This document shows positions 22,762-34,769 of a DNA stretch of 64,000 nt, one piece after another. The stretch comes from Dioscorea cayenensis subsp. rotundata (taxonomy: Eukaryota; Streptophyta; Magnoliopsida; Dioscoreales; Dioscoreaceae). Each line of letters begins with the position of its first letter. Within the stretch, counting starts at the first letter, position 1. The stretch is from NCBI RefSeq assembly GCF_009730915.1, contig NC_052475.1:1612001-1676000 (forward strand), read 5' to 3'. The notes below the pieces were generated by a model, which was not told the DNA's origin, did not search any database, and saw only the letters and a list, made by a program, of their open reading frames with translations. Made by a program: the position numbers and the translations under genes.

Positions 22762-24092
22762 TCACTAGTCGTTCTTTTTTATCTTCTAGTAACCTTTGGA
22801 GCATGCTGATCATGATCTTGACTATACAGATGATTCCAGTCAAAAGTGATGAAGATGCATCTGATGAATGTCACAAGTAGTCTTTCCAGGTATGTGATGA
22901 GTTTCTCATCTAGTTCATGCAGTTGTTATTGGAAATTCACACGTGTCCATTATTTAATTTATATTTCACTAGATGGCTAATGTGAATATTTGCAGAACTT
23001 ATATTAGTATCAAATTAGTTGTTATTTTGTTTCCTTAATTTGCAGGGGGGATAAAGAAGAAAATGTTGATAGTGTTCTTAATTATGGCATATGAATTTGG
23101 AATACATGCTATGTCTTACACCTTATTCACAAGAAACATATAGGAGATGATTACAGAGTATTTGTACTAGTACATGATTCAACACATATAGGTTGTTGGA
23201 GAGGAAAAGTATTAAACCTGACCTTAGCCTAGTGTATAACTGGTAAGGGAATAACCCAACATGATGACAAACATGTTAAATGAAATGTGGATCACCATAT
23301 AGTTGTTTCAAGTATATTATGAACAGATAAAAAAATGTGGCTTCTGAGAACTGAGAAAATTCATATGTTCCTGCCAAACAAGTTAATCTCAATATATATA
23401 TATATATATATATGCACAGCTCTTCTTGTTATGATCTTCTTCTCTTTTGATCAGGTGATGAAGGATTGGCCACTCTAGCATGGTTCTCTTCTTTGCAGTT
23501 CATGGGTGACTACTTGATGACATTCTGTGTTTTCAGCACTTGAAACTTGTGATTCGATTTCATTCGTCCTTTGCTGTATATATACTGAACAATTTCCTGT
23601 TTTTTAAGGATTGGAATTTGTTAATTTGGTTTTAGTGCATCAAAACTATCACTGCAGCTTGTTTTGTCTATTTTTCATCTTGTTTATTCCTCTATCATAA
23701 TCTCGTCCCAGGAAATTTCTATTATATATATATATATGTATATCTTTTTATATACACTGTGTGCGCTTATGAATAGTCAAGTTTAGAATAGAAGAAGAGG
23801 ATGACTGATAATTCACGTCGTAAGTGACCGTTTGTTTATGACATGATCCGTAAACCGTTTAGGTGCATGCCGAGAATACCTAAACAGATATATTTTTCCT
23901 CATTTTTTGTCTCATTATTGCATATATATTCATTTTTTCAATATATATGTATTTATTTATTTTGTTATAATTAATTAATAAGATTCTTACTGGTTTACTG
24001 GTACTGATCTAAACATAATTAAGATTTTACTTTTAGCAGGGTTAAAAGTTTGTTAGTGAAATTAAGTTGATCCTATTCAAGGTTTGTGTGTG

Positions 24093-24126
<34 letters not shown>

Positions 24127-24700
24127 CAAATATGCTTTATTATATAATATACATGCAAACATCATATTTGATTTTGGAATGAAAATTAATGTTGATCCAT
24201 TATTTTATTATTAATATTTATTTCTATATTTATTTAAAATTTAAATACTTGTTTTTCCAAAAAGAATTCAAATATAAGTATACAAGCATGACTAAAAAAT
24301 GAGTGTTAAATTTTTTTTTTTCAATTTTAACAAATCTTATCGTAGAGGAATAAAAAAACTCTCACTAACTTCATTTCAATAAATAATGGTTGATATTAAA
24401 AATACATCTCACTAATTAAAATTTAAGTTTAATTTCAAATAACGAATATATGTAATATATATATATTCAATAATTTACCAGTCTTTTAGACCATTTAAAA
24501 TGTTTATTTTAAAAAAACTCAAAATCAAAATTTACGTAAGTACACAAATATGTGATGTTATACACACATTATTATTATTATAAATATCCCATAATATTTC
24601 ACGCCATGGCCCAAATTATAAGCCAATTATTTGCGCCATTTATACCATGAAGATGATGATAACATGAATAATAAATAATAAAAATGATCGGACGGTCAAG
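22762..24700. other. ARF 3'UTR and AT-rich intergenic DNA
   Basis: The first 700-850 bp look like 3'UTR and include a possible GT-AG intron. After about 23620 only AT-rich sequence with (TA)n tracts (23395-23412, 23725-23736, 24102-24125) is visible. No further gene recognised. Confidence 0.5.
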
Positions 24701-24807
24701 AAGAGTCCAGAAAGGAGATGCATAGCCAAGCCAACAAACACAAGGTCTCCCGCGTGCCGGTCCAGAGCGTTGAGAGAGAGAGAGAGAGAGACAGAGAGGG
24801 TGTGCGA

Positions 24808-26705
24808 ATGGCAGTGGCTGGCTTTGTCTCGAAGCAATGGTTCTCAGTAACCACTCCTCTATCTCCCTCTTCTTCTCCAGCGCCTCCCCAAACCCTAGCC
24901 TTCTCATTTCCCTCCCTCCAAAACCATACTGTCCGCCTTTCCAAGGCCCGATTCATCTCCTCCCCAATCCATCGGCGGTGTCGCATTGCATCTCCCAAGG
25001 TCGCCAGGGTGAGTTTTGATTTATCTCCTTAATCTTCTCATTAATCCTTTGATTGCTAGTTTTTTTGTTTATTTAGGTCGTTGGATTTAACGCCCCTCTT
25101 CTCATCCTGTGAAAACCCTAGTTTTTGCCGATAGTTAAGAAGCTCGCTAGTATGGCCAAGAAGATACCTTCTTGTTTTCAAGTAAAGGCATGAGTTTTTT
25201 ATTGCCCATTTCTGGAGTGTTTATCAATTTTAGCACTGTTATTGATGGATGATTCATAATTCAAGTTGCATTTTTTTTTTTCTCTCTCTCTCAGATAACT
25301 GTTTTGCAAAAGGAATGCCAGTATTTGATGGTAAAAAGTTGGATGATAAGTTTCATTTTTGTAGCTTCTCATAGAATTATGCTCAATTTTCAGGAATTGC
25401 TGACTTAAATATGGGACCATAGAGGTAGATTCAATTGTAAATTAGGAAGCTTTGATTGAGCATCAAGGAACAGAAGCATTTAACCAAATACAAATAAAAG
25501 CATATTGCTTTTGTTTCATTCCTAAAGAGGTGCATATCTTACCTGGAGCTTTGTCCATAATGGTTTGGAACAATGGTCTCATTGGTGTACATGCACGACT
25601 CACTTTAAATACAAGAAATAGAGTTAGAGGATTGGTCTAAGTTCGTATTAGCAAATGTTAATTGCTTGGTAGTTTTTACAACTCAATAGGAAATGCAAAG
25701 TTGAAGCAGTGGTTTTCTGCAAGACATTAACAATGAAAAATGTTGCCTTTTCTTCAGACAATAAATGGGGAAGATGAGAATCAGGTTGAAGAGAATAAGA
25801 ATAAGGCCGGCAATGATGTTGGTCCAAAAGATTTACCTCCTATGAAGGCTCTTGTTCAAGCTTACAAGAAGGCTATACTAGATGGAGATGAAAAGAGTGC
25901 TTATGAAGTGGAAGCTGCTATTTGCATCATGGAGAATGAGAAGAATGATTTGTCACAAAAATTATTGGAGATGCTGGCAGAAATAACTACTGGGAAGGAT
26001 AAACTTCTTCGCCTAAAAGCAGATTTTGAGAATTTCAGAAAGCGTTCTGAGAATGATCGCCTCACTTTTACTTCTGATTTTCAAGGGGATGTTATCGAGA
26101 ATTTGTTACCCATCGTTGATAGCTTTGAGAAAGCCAGGCAGCAAATAAAACCAGAAACAGAAAAGGAGAAAATGATTGACACAAGCTATCAAGGTATATA
26201 CAAGCAGTTTGTGGAGGTCATGAGATACTTGGGAGTGGCTGTTGTAGCGACAGTTGGCAAACCATTTGATCCATCGGTAAGCAAATTGGATCACAATTTT
26301 CCTTCTGTTTCCAAATTATTTGCATTCTCTATTTTTGTGTTGTATCTCGGGTATCAACTTTATCAGCAATTTCAATGAACTTATTAGCGTTATCTTGAAT
26401 CATTTTACATTACATTGCTAATAGAACAATAGAAGTTTGGGGCCATTTCAAATTTTTAATCTTTAATGAAGATTCATGAGGCTGTTGGACGAGAAGAATC
26501 TCAGGAGATCAGGGCAGGTATTGTGATGCAAGAACTCCGCCGGGGATTTGTTCTGGGTGGAAAGCTTCTCAGACCAGCCACTGTTAAAGTCTCCACCGGG
26601 CCAGGCCCTGTGAAAGCCCCTCCAAACACTGAGAAGTCAACTGAGCAATCAACAGAAACAGTACAACCTGCTGATGATCCAGCCTCAACAATCAACACAA
26701 GCTGA
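24808..26705 (+). CDS. CGE1: chloroplast GrpE co-chaperone (nucleotide exchange factor for plastid Hsp70)
   Basis: Three exons, 24808-25008, 25758-26276 and 26472-26705, all joined in phase 0, give 317 residues. Exon 1 (67 aa, [12 protein letters not shown]…) is Ser/Pro/Arg-rich without acids, typical of a chloroplast transit peptide. Exon 2 begins acidic and then carries the long coiled coil ([19 protein letters not shown]) and the GrpE core ([37 protein letters not shown]). Exon 3 completes the beta domain ([40 protein letters not shown]) and ends in a Thr/Ser/Pro-rich tail. GrpE releases ADP from Hsp70 (DnaK) in the stroma. Length agrees with Arabidopsis CGE proteins. The start was chosen as the first ATG of the transit-peptide frame, just after an (AG)n tract in the leader. 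Confidence 0.92.
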
Positions 26706-27191
26706 TTTAACAACACTCTTTCCTTCGGCAAGTGCTGAGATTTCTTATCTCAATCCACTTGAAGCAATGAGCACACAACCAATTTTTGACTCGGTTTGTA
26801 CCAAAATTTCTTGAATATAATGCTTGTTTTAGAAATACCCGCATCATCCATATAAAATTTCATTATTCATGGTCGACTTTCACACATACTTTTGTTGTAA
26901 TGAAATTAATTTTACCAATATGCCATTCATGTTTGCAGTTAGGATTAGTAAATGATGTTAGGATATAACATTAGGCAAGTTGGTCATTAAGCTCTTATGC
27001 AGAACCAGGATTGGCACAAATCTTCACACTTTTGTTTTTTGAGAACTCAACCCAGGTCTAAACCTCTATTCACAACACAACTAGTCATAATTACATAAAA
27101 CTAAATCCGCCAAAGATAAATGACCAACGATCACATATCAACTACATCTGATATATGCTGATGGTTCACTCACGTAACTACTAAAATACCT
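26706..27191. other. 3' flank of GrpE gene
   Basis: Probable 3'UTR for the first 250-300 bp, then unremarkable sequence up to the foldback MITE. No gene seen. Confidence 0.4.
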
Positions 27192-27201
27192 TCATATAGC
27201 A

Positions 27202-27705
27202 GAGTAAATTTTTCCAGTGAGTACCTAAGTTTGGCCATATATCAGTTTGAGCACTAACTTTCAATTTGTATCAAAATGAGCACCAAATTTTAATTTCATT
27301 TCTCTGGCATGGTAATTGGGAGTTTTAGGTGGATTTTTTGGTGATGTGGACGCCGGAAAGCTTCGTGGATGCCTTGGGTCCATGTCACCGACTCACCAAT
27401 TCAGCCAGTTAACCAATGTGGCTTTTTTTGGTCCACTTAGGACGTACAATAGCTAACGTGTACCTCCTACGTGGACAAAAAAACACCACATTGGTTAAGT
27501 AGCTGAGCTGACGAGTCGGTGACATGGACCTAGGGTATCCACGCAAGCTTTTCGGCGTCCACATCACCAAAAATCCACTGAAAATCCCCAATTACCCCGC
27601 CTGAGAAATGAAATTAAAACTTGGTGCTCATTTTGATACAAATTGAAAATTAGTGCTCAAACTGATATAAGACCAAACTTAGGTACTCACTAGAAAAATT
27701 TACCC
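27202..27705. mobile_element. foldback MULE-type MITE with 10-bp target duplication
   Basis: A 504-bp element made almost entirely of two inverted arms of about 220 bp. The left end GAGTAAATTTTTCCAGTGAG is matched by GGGTAAATTTTTCTAGTGAG read from the right. It is flanked on both sides by the exact 10-mer TCATATAGCA (27192-27201, 27706-27715). Long inverted arms and a 9-11 bp duplication fit a Mutator-like (foldback) element. No coding capacity; the transcript would form a long hairpin. It sits between the GrpE gene and the LACS pseudogene. Confidence 0.85.
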
Positions 27706-27726
27706 TCATATAGCATCTAGTAAGTT

Positions 27727-29815
27727 TCAAGCATATAGCTGAGCAAGATCTTCAGCAAACACCTTCTTCTTGATGACTTCCCGCTTAAGCTTAAGCGCTG
27801 CAGTCACCAAACCTGATTCAGCTGTCCAGGGTTCAGGCAGCAATTTGATCTTTGACGGAATCTCAAATTTCTGGAGATGAGCTTGTTTTGCAGCCTGAAT
27901 TCATTGACACTAACAATCATCAGTGTATCATCTAAGATTTTTTTAGATTAAAGTCGCTAGTATTATCCTTGACCTTTATTTGTATTTTTTAAGAATATGT
28001 TAGATGTAAGGAAATAAGGCTTTTACAGGTGTATAATAGCAGTTATCTAAACAATGTGCAAACCTTTACTAATGATACATGAACTGCTTCCAAAGTTTCT
28101 TCCTTTTGACATAGATCTGCAAAGAGTGCAATACCAGTGAATTTGATTCCCTGTTTCAGTGCCCAGTTCTCAATTGCTTGTGGTGCCACTGCCACAATAG
28201 CCATACAGTAACTGGAAAAGGGTCAGCATGCACCATTATGTTATCCGCAAAGGGACTCACAATAAGAGCAGCCTCCACCTGTTAAACACATTGTTAATAT
28301 ACACTATATTCCCCATGACCATATATTTATCCATACATTTTTCCTTCTGATAATGCATACCTTCCCATGGTTGTAATTAAGAGGTCTCGAGTTCGAACCT
28401 CTCAGATTACAATTTATATTTAAGGTCTCCTGTAGGAGTTCTGTGTGAGGATTACCTCTCGTTCTCCCCTCCAGGGTTTTGTCAAAAAAAAAAGATAATG
28501 CATACCTTCCCAAGTGACTCATATTCACTATGTTGGAGTTTCACTATATCTATCTTATGATTGATAATTTCCAGGGAACTATCAGAGTGAAAGCACCAAA
28601 TGTCACTAGTATAAAACCATTGCATCCCCTTCCCATCCACCTCATAAACTTCTCTTGTTTTCTCGTTCATTTTTGAAGTATCCTGCTGTAACATTTGGTC
28701 CACCAATAATAATCTCCCCATGGGGCATAGGTAAATCAGTAGTTAAATATCCGCCTTCAGGCCAATCGATTAACTGAAACATTGAGTGCTTATCATTATG
28801 TAACTTTCACACAATTGTAACGTTGTTTTAGTTTCAACTATTTGCACCAATGCACCTTGATATATGAGCAAGGAAGCGGAGCGCCAACACGACCAACCGA
28901 GGTGGTGTTGTGCTCAGAGAATGTCCCACCGGCGCAAGTCTCAGTGAGCCCATATGCTTGCCCAATCTGAGCGCCGGATTTAAAACAAGTTAGGGATGTT
29001 GTTCTAACAGAATTCAGTTAACATGGAATGCAGCAGCAGAGAAAAGTGATGAGGAAATCAGCATTCCGAATCAACATAACCATCAGGTATTTGTTGATCA
29101 GAAAATTAGCAAATTATTGCCAACATGAATGCAAAGATAATACTAACCCAAGACATATGTTGATGAATCTTTGTGTCTGCAGAGAGAGGAGCTGCTTCAG
29201 AAAGCACGCAACGTATTTGGCCTCCTAAAATTGCTTGCACCTTCCTAACGACAATGAAATTTTACAAGATTTTCTTAAGGCCATATGCTCCAAACCAACC
29301 TCCATTAACTGCACTCAAACTACAACGGTATGCAATTTCGAATAGCTTCTTAGTTAAACCACCTTTTGCATCAACCTGGAACCTTAAACAAAAAGCCATA
29401 AGGAACTATTGGTTTGCTAGAACTAGCTACAAAACATTTTTAGAAACACCACCTCGAACTCGATCAAGTATAGCAGGTACTGCTGCCATCAATGTTGGTC
29501 TCAAGACTGAAGCATCACCCTTTGTTCCTTTATTTATCTTATTCGATGTGTCTGTGATCCATATCCAATAGAACACCCCGCAGCAACGATCAGAGTCTAC
29601 ATAGAAACAATCGTCATATAAACACTCTTCAAGTTAAACAAGTATCGAAATTATCGATCAAAGTACAATGAAACCATTACCTTGGCAACTAACTAAAAGA
29701 TATGATCTAGTGGCATGTATGCCAGATACACATCCGAACAACCAATTGCAGGAACAATTGTCATGACTGCAGAAACTGTGGCCAAGGCATTGCCATGGGT
29801 CATTACCACACCCTA
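27727..29815 (-). pseudogene. long-chain acyl-CoA synthetase (LACS8/9-like) pseudogene, 5'-truncated
   Basis: Minus-strand exons, still separated by introns, match the C-terminal half of a plant LACS. From 5' to 3': [20 protein letters not shown] (29.81-29.70 kb); [20 protein letters not shown] and [13 protein letters not shown] (29.57-29.43 kb); [16 protein letters not shown] to VQAILGGQIRCVLSEAAPLS (29.36-29.17 kb); [19 protein letters not shown] (28.98-28.86 kb); the [20 protein letters not shown] to LQHSEYESLGK block (28.77-28.51 kb); VEAALIVSPFADNIMVHADP (28.28 kb); and a last exon 27894-27727 ([20 protein letters not shown], ending [11 protein letters not shown]). The exons for the N-terminal half are absent upstream. 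Damage includes a stop where Trp is expected before NFIVVRKV, and a frame change after HADPF. A SINE sits in one intron. Enzymes of the family make acyl-CoA with ATP; this copy cannot. Confidence 0.9.
28368..28493 (+). mobile_element. 5'-truncated tRNA-derived SINE with 19-bp target duplication
   Basis: A 126-bp insert holds a Pol III B-box-like GAGTTCGAACCTCTC (28389-28403) and ends in an A tract (28484-28493). It is flanked by exact 19-bp direct repeats at 28349-28367 and 28494-28512. The A box expected upstream of the B box is not evident, so the copy is truncated at 5'. The duplicated target spans the splice donor of a LACS pseudogene exon (GGGAAG then GTATGC on the minus strand), so each flank carries a copy of that donor. 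Confidence 0.88.
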
Positions 29816-29829
29816 CATGAAAAAACCAC

Positions 29830-30945
29830 CAAGGTAAATAAATAGATTGTTAATAACCTGCAGTTATAATGGATTGGTCATCAAGCTATCAACATGTAAC
29901 AAATAATTACAGATTGTTTAAGAGTAAGGATCGAATGAATGTTCCGCTTGTAAACATTATCACAGCAATGTCGGCAGAAGTTGGTAAGTCTGCATCAACA
30001 TGGTTTTTCCTTCCAGTTTCTTTACTTCAGCAAATGAAGTTATTGTCCATTTTGTTTTCTTTTCGGTTTCATTGGGTATGTCTTCATTGTTTATATAAAT
30101 CACACGCTTTATAGTCTCTAGTTTCCATTTAAATTAACCAGTTTTTTCAGTTCTTTGTATCCACAAATAACAGTTGAGACCTCCATCTAGCAACCACAAG
30201 AGATGCATGATAAATAAGCTTTCTAAGCTATGAAACTGAAACAATATTAAATGGAACAAGAGGCTTGCACTTTAAATAACTTAGAATGACGACGATGAAT
30301 TGTTTGATGATTCCCACATCTAAATGAGGGTGTTTTCTTGTGTATATATTAAGAAAAGACGAAAACAAAACCTCGTTTAATGAATGAGAAAGGGCTTTTC
30401 CCCAAGAGACGATTAAATGGTTACAACAGTGATTCTTCTCCTGAAGCATCTCTATTTGAAGTAACAAGAAGTACAAATAATGAAGTGGCCTATTAATAAT
30501 CGGGTATCTATTAAAATTCTTTACAAGTGGTGAGAATTTAAATCACGCGTAAAAGTATATTTCTGTGATTGTGGGTCATGGTTGTGTACGGGTAATTCCA
30601 TTACTTGCATGTGCACGGATCTTACCCTCATTTGCTTCACCGAAATTTGTATATATCTCTGCCTTTTTTAGCAGCCTAACTGCTCATGATATTTAATTAC
30701 ATTTTTTTTATTATATTTTAAATAAGAGTAGTTTTAGAAAAATAATATAATTTTTATAAAATTTAAACTATCAATTAATTTTAACCAACTTTCTTATTCC
30801 ATGTGATTTAATTGAAATAGACAAGTAAAAAGTAAAAAAACATGAGGGAGTATTTATTAAAAACTTTAGTAGCAATGAGCCATGAATTAAAAAGCAAAAA
30901 ACAATACAATATGCTATAATTTAATATTTTCTGAGAATTATGCCA
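29830..30945. other. intergenic DNA
   Basis: No coding exon of the LACS N-terminal half and no other gene recognised. A MITE-like scrap ('aataaaatttaaactatcaa', 'gagggagtattta') near 30715-30855 resembles one end of a Stowaway-type element. Confidence 0.4.
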
Positions 30946-30947
30946 TT

Positions 30948-31530
30948 TTGACTGTTTGGATGTTTATTTTAGAGTATAAAATTATGGCATAATATAGACA
31001 TTATGGTATAAAAAAAATATTCCAGAATATTTTTTTCATTGTAAAAAGTTTCTCTCTTTTTTATCAAGCCACAGGTCCACCGGTGACCCGCCCGGCCTCC
31101 GGTGACCGGTGACCGGACCAGCCGGCCTCCGGCGATCAGACTACCGATCCACCGGTGGTCTGGTCGGCCTCCTGTGACTGGACACCGGTTCGGCCTGCGG
31201 TCCAACTGGCCTCCAGCGACCGGTCATTGGTCCACCGATGGTCCGATCACCGGTCCACCAGCCTCCGATGACACGCCGGCGATCCACTAGTGGTCCGCCC
31301 GCCCTCCAGTGACCGGCCACCAGTCCGCCGGTGGTCCGACGGACCTCCGACAACCAACCACCGACACTCTGGTCACCGACCGGCTGATCTCCATAATTTT
31401 TTTATTTTATTAACCAAACACTCATTATGTAGGAATAAAATATGTTATAATTTCTGTAATAATCATTTGCACTTCCTGCATAATAAAATTACACCATGTT
31501 TTTTTTATTTTGCAGTCAAACAGACCCTTA
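30948..31530. mobile_element. probable non-autonomous element enclosing a GC-rich minisatellite
   Basis: AT-rich ends with 'actgtttggatgttta' (left) and 'cagtcaaacagaccc' (right; its complement has CTGTTTGACTG), plus mirrored 'taaaattatggcataa' and 'ataataaaattacacc' motifs, suggest a MITE or Pack-type element with a captured GC-rich core at 31068-31392. I could not define a target duplication, so the boundaries are tentative. Confidence 0.4.
31068..31392. repeat. GC-rich degenerate minisatellite (about 40-bp unit)
   Basis: About seven diverged units built around 'gtccaccggtggtccg' and 'ggcctccggtgaccgg' lie head to tail. GC is well above 60% while the DNA on each side is strongly AT-rich. 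The open frames over it on both strands are repeat artefacts (Pro/Arg/Gly/Thr/Trp only), not proteins. Confidence 0.8.
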
Positions 31531-32460
31531 TTCTCAATCAACTCACTTTCAGTTGTTTTTTCTTTTTAAAAAAAAATTAATTATGATTGAGGGAAAATTT
31601 CTTTTCCTGTAAAAATAATTATAAATGAAGACTAATAAGGCTAGTGGACCTTGCTAACCTTGACTCAGTAGGCCATAATGAAATCAAATGCGTGTAAACT
31701 CATGAAAAAATAAAACTTCTGCCCCCTCGTTCAAACATTTTTGAAACTTTTATTCTCATATTTACCATTACAGGTAATTTTTTTTTTTTTTTTAACAAGA
31801 CATGAACAAATCACATGCACAAATGATGAATTACCACCTAAATGTATATGTTATACCCTCACCTTACACAAGACAAGAGCACCTTACATAGAGGATCCAA
31901 TTGCTCTTACATAGAGGATCCAATAGTCAAAAAGTCGTTGGCCCATTAAACACAACAATTATATAAACAATTTTTTTAAAAATATAATCTAACTCAAAAT
32001 GCAATATACACATGATGTGGAAGGCTAAATATAAATATATATGAAACATTAAATAATTAATCAGATTTAAGAACATGAAATATTTTCAAAATATCCCAAC
32101 TTAACTACTCATGCAGCAGCATGTGCATAAAAAAATTCAAAAATTTTAGAAAAACGTAGATATTTTATAGAGGTATCCGTGTAATTGCACAAATTTATGT
32201 GAGTGTATATATATATATATATGTTGCCTCAAGTTCTGTAACTTGAAAACAACACATCATGAAGGCAAAATGCCATATCATGAAGGCAAAACTCTCTCTT
32301 TCTCTCACTCTCAAAATAAGAGATCAGCAAAACTTGGGCAAATTAGAGTTTCCCGGTGACAATATAGCCCCAAGCACAGACAGAAAAAAACATCAGATCA
32401 TTTAGTGTCAACTATCTGCATGGTGTTCTATCATCAGAGGAAAATGTAAGCCTAGAATCA
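31531..32460. other. intergenic DNA
   Basis: AT-rich with an imperfect duplication 'cttacatagaggatccaat' (31884-31924) and a (TA)n tract near 32208-32222. The last 150-200 bp are probably 3'UTR of the minus-strand RRM gene. Confidence 0.4.
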
Positions 32461-32469
32461 CTGGACAGT

Positions 32470-33183
32470 TCAGTCATCACCTAAATTCACGCCATAATAG
32501 CGCGCCAGTCGAGCAGCAGTTCCATCGTGCATGATGTTCTCTATCATCTCATACTTCTTATAGTTTGTTTTGAGCTGCTCCGATTGTTGTTTCGCGAGCT
32601 TCTCTTCCTCAGCCAGTTGGAACTGCAACATTGTCGACAAAGATGTCAATCACTGAGCATCTCGCAAAACATAATCAGAAAATGGTCCATTGCTTACCTC
32701 AATCATAGCATTAGTCTCAGCTCGGTGGCGCTTCACTAGATGCTTCAACTTTTTCCCCACCTCAAACTCAGGGTCTGAGGGTTTCACCCATCGGAGCTGT
32801 ATCTTGCGGTTAGGTGGTGAAGGACGGTCGGCAAACATCTCGGGCTTGGCAGGTAATGCTCTGGCAGGTCTTGGCATTCCCAAAATCATGAATGGAAAAT
32901 TCTTCATCTCAGAGATGACTGCCGCCGCTTCCTTCTCATTCTCCATCTCCACCAAGGCACATTGTGGAATATCAAATGGTATAGTGTAGTTGAGAATGAA
33001 TTCAACATTGACAACATTGCCAAACTGCCCAAGTGCTGTCCTGATAACTGGAATGTTTACCTGTGGGGATATATTATCAAGGTACACTGTCCTCTTCACT
33101 CTCTCTTGGAATGCTGCATATGCTTTTTCCAACCTCTCTGATGCTGCTTGTGTTGCTTTTTCAGGTGCGGAAGCGGATGCCAT
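32470..33183 (-). CDS. AIPP1: RRM-domain protein, AIPP1/EDM3-like (ASI1-immunoprecipitated protein 1)
   Basis: Two coding exons, 33183-32698 and 32622-32470, joined in phase 0, give 212 residues. Residues 34-110 form an RRM (VKRTVYLDNISPQVNIPVIR, then NVEFILNYTIPFDIPQCALV). A conserved stretch follows (MFADRPSPPNRKIQLRWVKP, FEVGKKLKHLVKRHRAE). Exon 2 encodes a charged helix (LAEEEKLAKQQSEQLKTNY) and the tail MIEN-IMHDGTAARLARYYGV. This layout matches Arabidopsis AIPP1/EDM3, which works with ASI1 and EDM2 in chromatin-dependent processing of intronic repeats; that role is carried over by family resemblance. The ATG at 33183 is chosen because an acceptor (TTTTGCAG) lies 24 bases upstream, and the first exon, at about 34770-34880 (GC-rich, donor GTAGAA), is non-coding. 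The 5'UTR intron is about 1.6 kb. Confidence 0.78.
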
Positions 33184-33207
33184 ATTGACGAAGTTTGCCG
33201 TCTGCAA

Positions 33208-34769
33208 AAGTGAAGTAAGATAATCAACAGAAATTCAAAAATTCAAATGACTGGCCTTGGTGGTTACCCAAGGTTCTTCAAGAATAAGAAGAAAAAGAAT
33301 TGGAAGAATAATGGACATAATTGAGCTTTTATGTGGTCAAAGATCCCTGAAATCTCATACTTAAAACTAAAGAGGTTGAGATGCGTCTAATTCGGATTCT
33401 ACCTTTGAACGTCTAATTCGGATTCTACCTTTGAATAAGACCTTGCCTTTTTTGGATCATTCCTAAAGTGTCACCAAGGGAAAAAAAAAAAGAAGCAAAA
33501 AAAAATTAATTTAAGCTCTGTGGCAGTCCATATCTCCCATGTCAGTAGCGAAAGAGAATTTCAAGATCAACACGGATAAGTCACACAAACTCAAGGCTTA
33601 AAACTTAGGCAGAGTCTCTCTTAAATTGAGATCAGATATTCACATCAACCATGCATCATAACCCACATCCAGGTATTTAATAAGTTATTTAACACCCATG
33701 GCTCCCCCCAAATTACATGCAGTAAGAGATACACTAGCATTAAATAAAAAATAATTGAATGGTCAAAGCAACCTAATGCATTAGCATATGTCCAAAATAA
33801 AACCACAGATCAAAATATTCCACAAATAACATAAAAAGCCTGAGATGATGCCACAGATCCTGCTATATGCTCAGTTAACTTTTGGAAATGCTAGTCATAC
33901 AAAAAGAAGTGAACTGGGAATATGGGACAATCTTAATCAAATAGCAGTCATGGTAATATTAACTAGCTCCAACCTTTCTATATGCACACTTAGATATATA
34001 CTTCATTTCAACTGTCTTACTTTAAGCATATTACTCTAACAATCATCTTAATATGTAAACCATAAGTAACAATTCCATGGCACACACATACAAATACTCT
34101 AATCACACAAAAGTAATCACATCACTGTCGCTTACAAACCAAAACAAATAATGAACAGTGATGCTATGCAGAAATCACGCATGATGTGCTAGATGCTACC
34201 AAAACATGTTCATCAATAAAACAATCAAGCATTGTAAATTAAAGTATAAACTGAACATATATAAGTTAACTAAATAATCAAACAAGCACAAACACCATCC
34301 TCTTATAAATTCTAAACTTCTCATGAGTTTTGTAAAAGCATTGAGATATCTTCAAATAAAATTACAAAGTTAGGTTTGCTCTCCATGCAGCATCATTGTA
34401 ATAATTTTAGGAACAATGGATTCTCACAACAATAAAATTCAGAATGATCTACATTTGCACGCCAATAGATGCATAAAAGATACCAACACGCAATTCAGTT
34501 AGCAACCATGAACAACATCACATTACAACACAAAAACAACGAATTTGTGAAACCCTAACCTACATCAATCACAAAAAATAACAATATGCCCAAAAATTAA
34601 ACAAAATAAAGCAATCAATACAAGCTTCTATACTATTTATCTATCGAATAAACACAATTTGAATTCCAGAATTTCATAAACGCATGAAAAGAAGAAACGA
34701 AATGATGAACAATCGAGAAGTAAGACAGCACCAGATCCACAAACAGAAGTAGAAGGTAATCATTCTACC
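33208..34769 (-). other. 5'UTR intron of the AIPP1-like gene
   Basis: The interval between the presumed non-coding first exon (34770 to about 34880) and the acceptor at 33208. It is AT-rich, and holds a small tandem repeat 'gtctaattcggattctaccttt' around 33385-33432. No other gene recognised. Confidence 0.5.

Noticed and set aside
24599-24998. minus-strand frames opposite GrpE exon 1
   Set aside because: Shadows of the GC-rich leader and transit-peptide exon; no family, while the plus strand has the spliced GrpE gene.
28389-28403. tRNA-like B box (GAGTTCGAACCTC)
   Set aside because: No A box or cloverleaf around it; the poly(A) tail and exact 19-bp flanking repeats show a SINE, not a tRNA gene.
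31102-31353. open frames on both strands over the GC-rich block
   Set aside because: They arise from a repeat lacking stop codons and contain only Pro/Arg/Gly/Thr/Trp/Ser-type repeats; no start or family.
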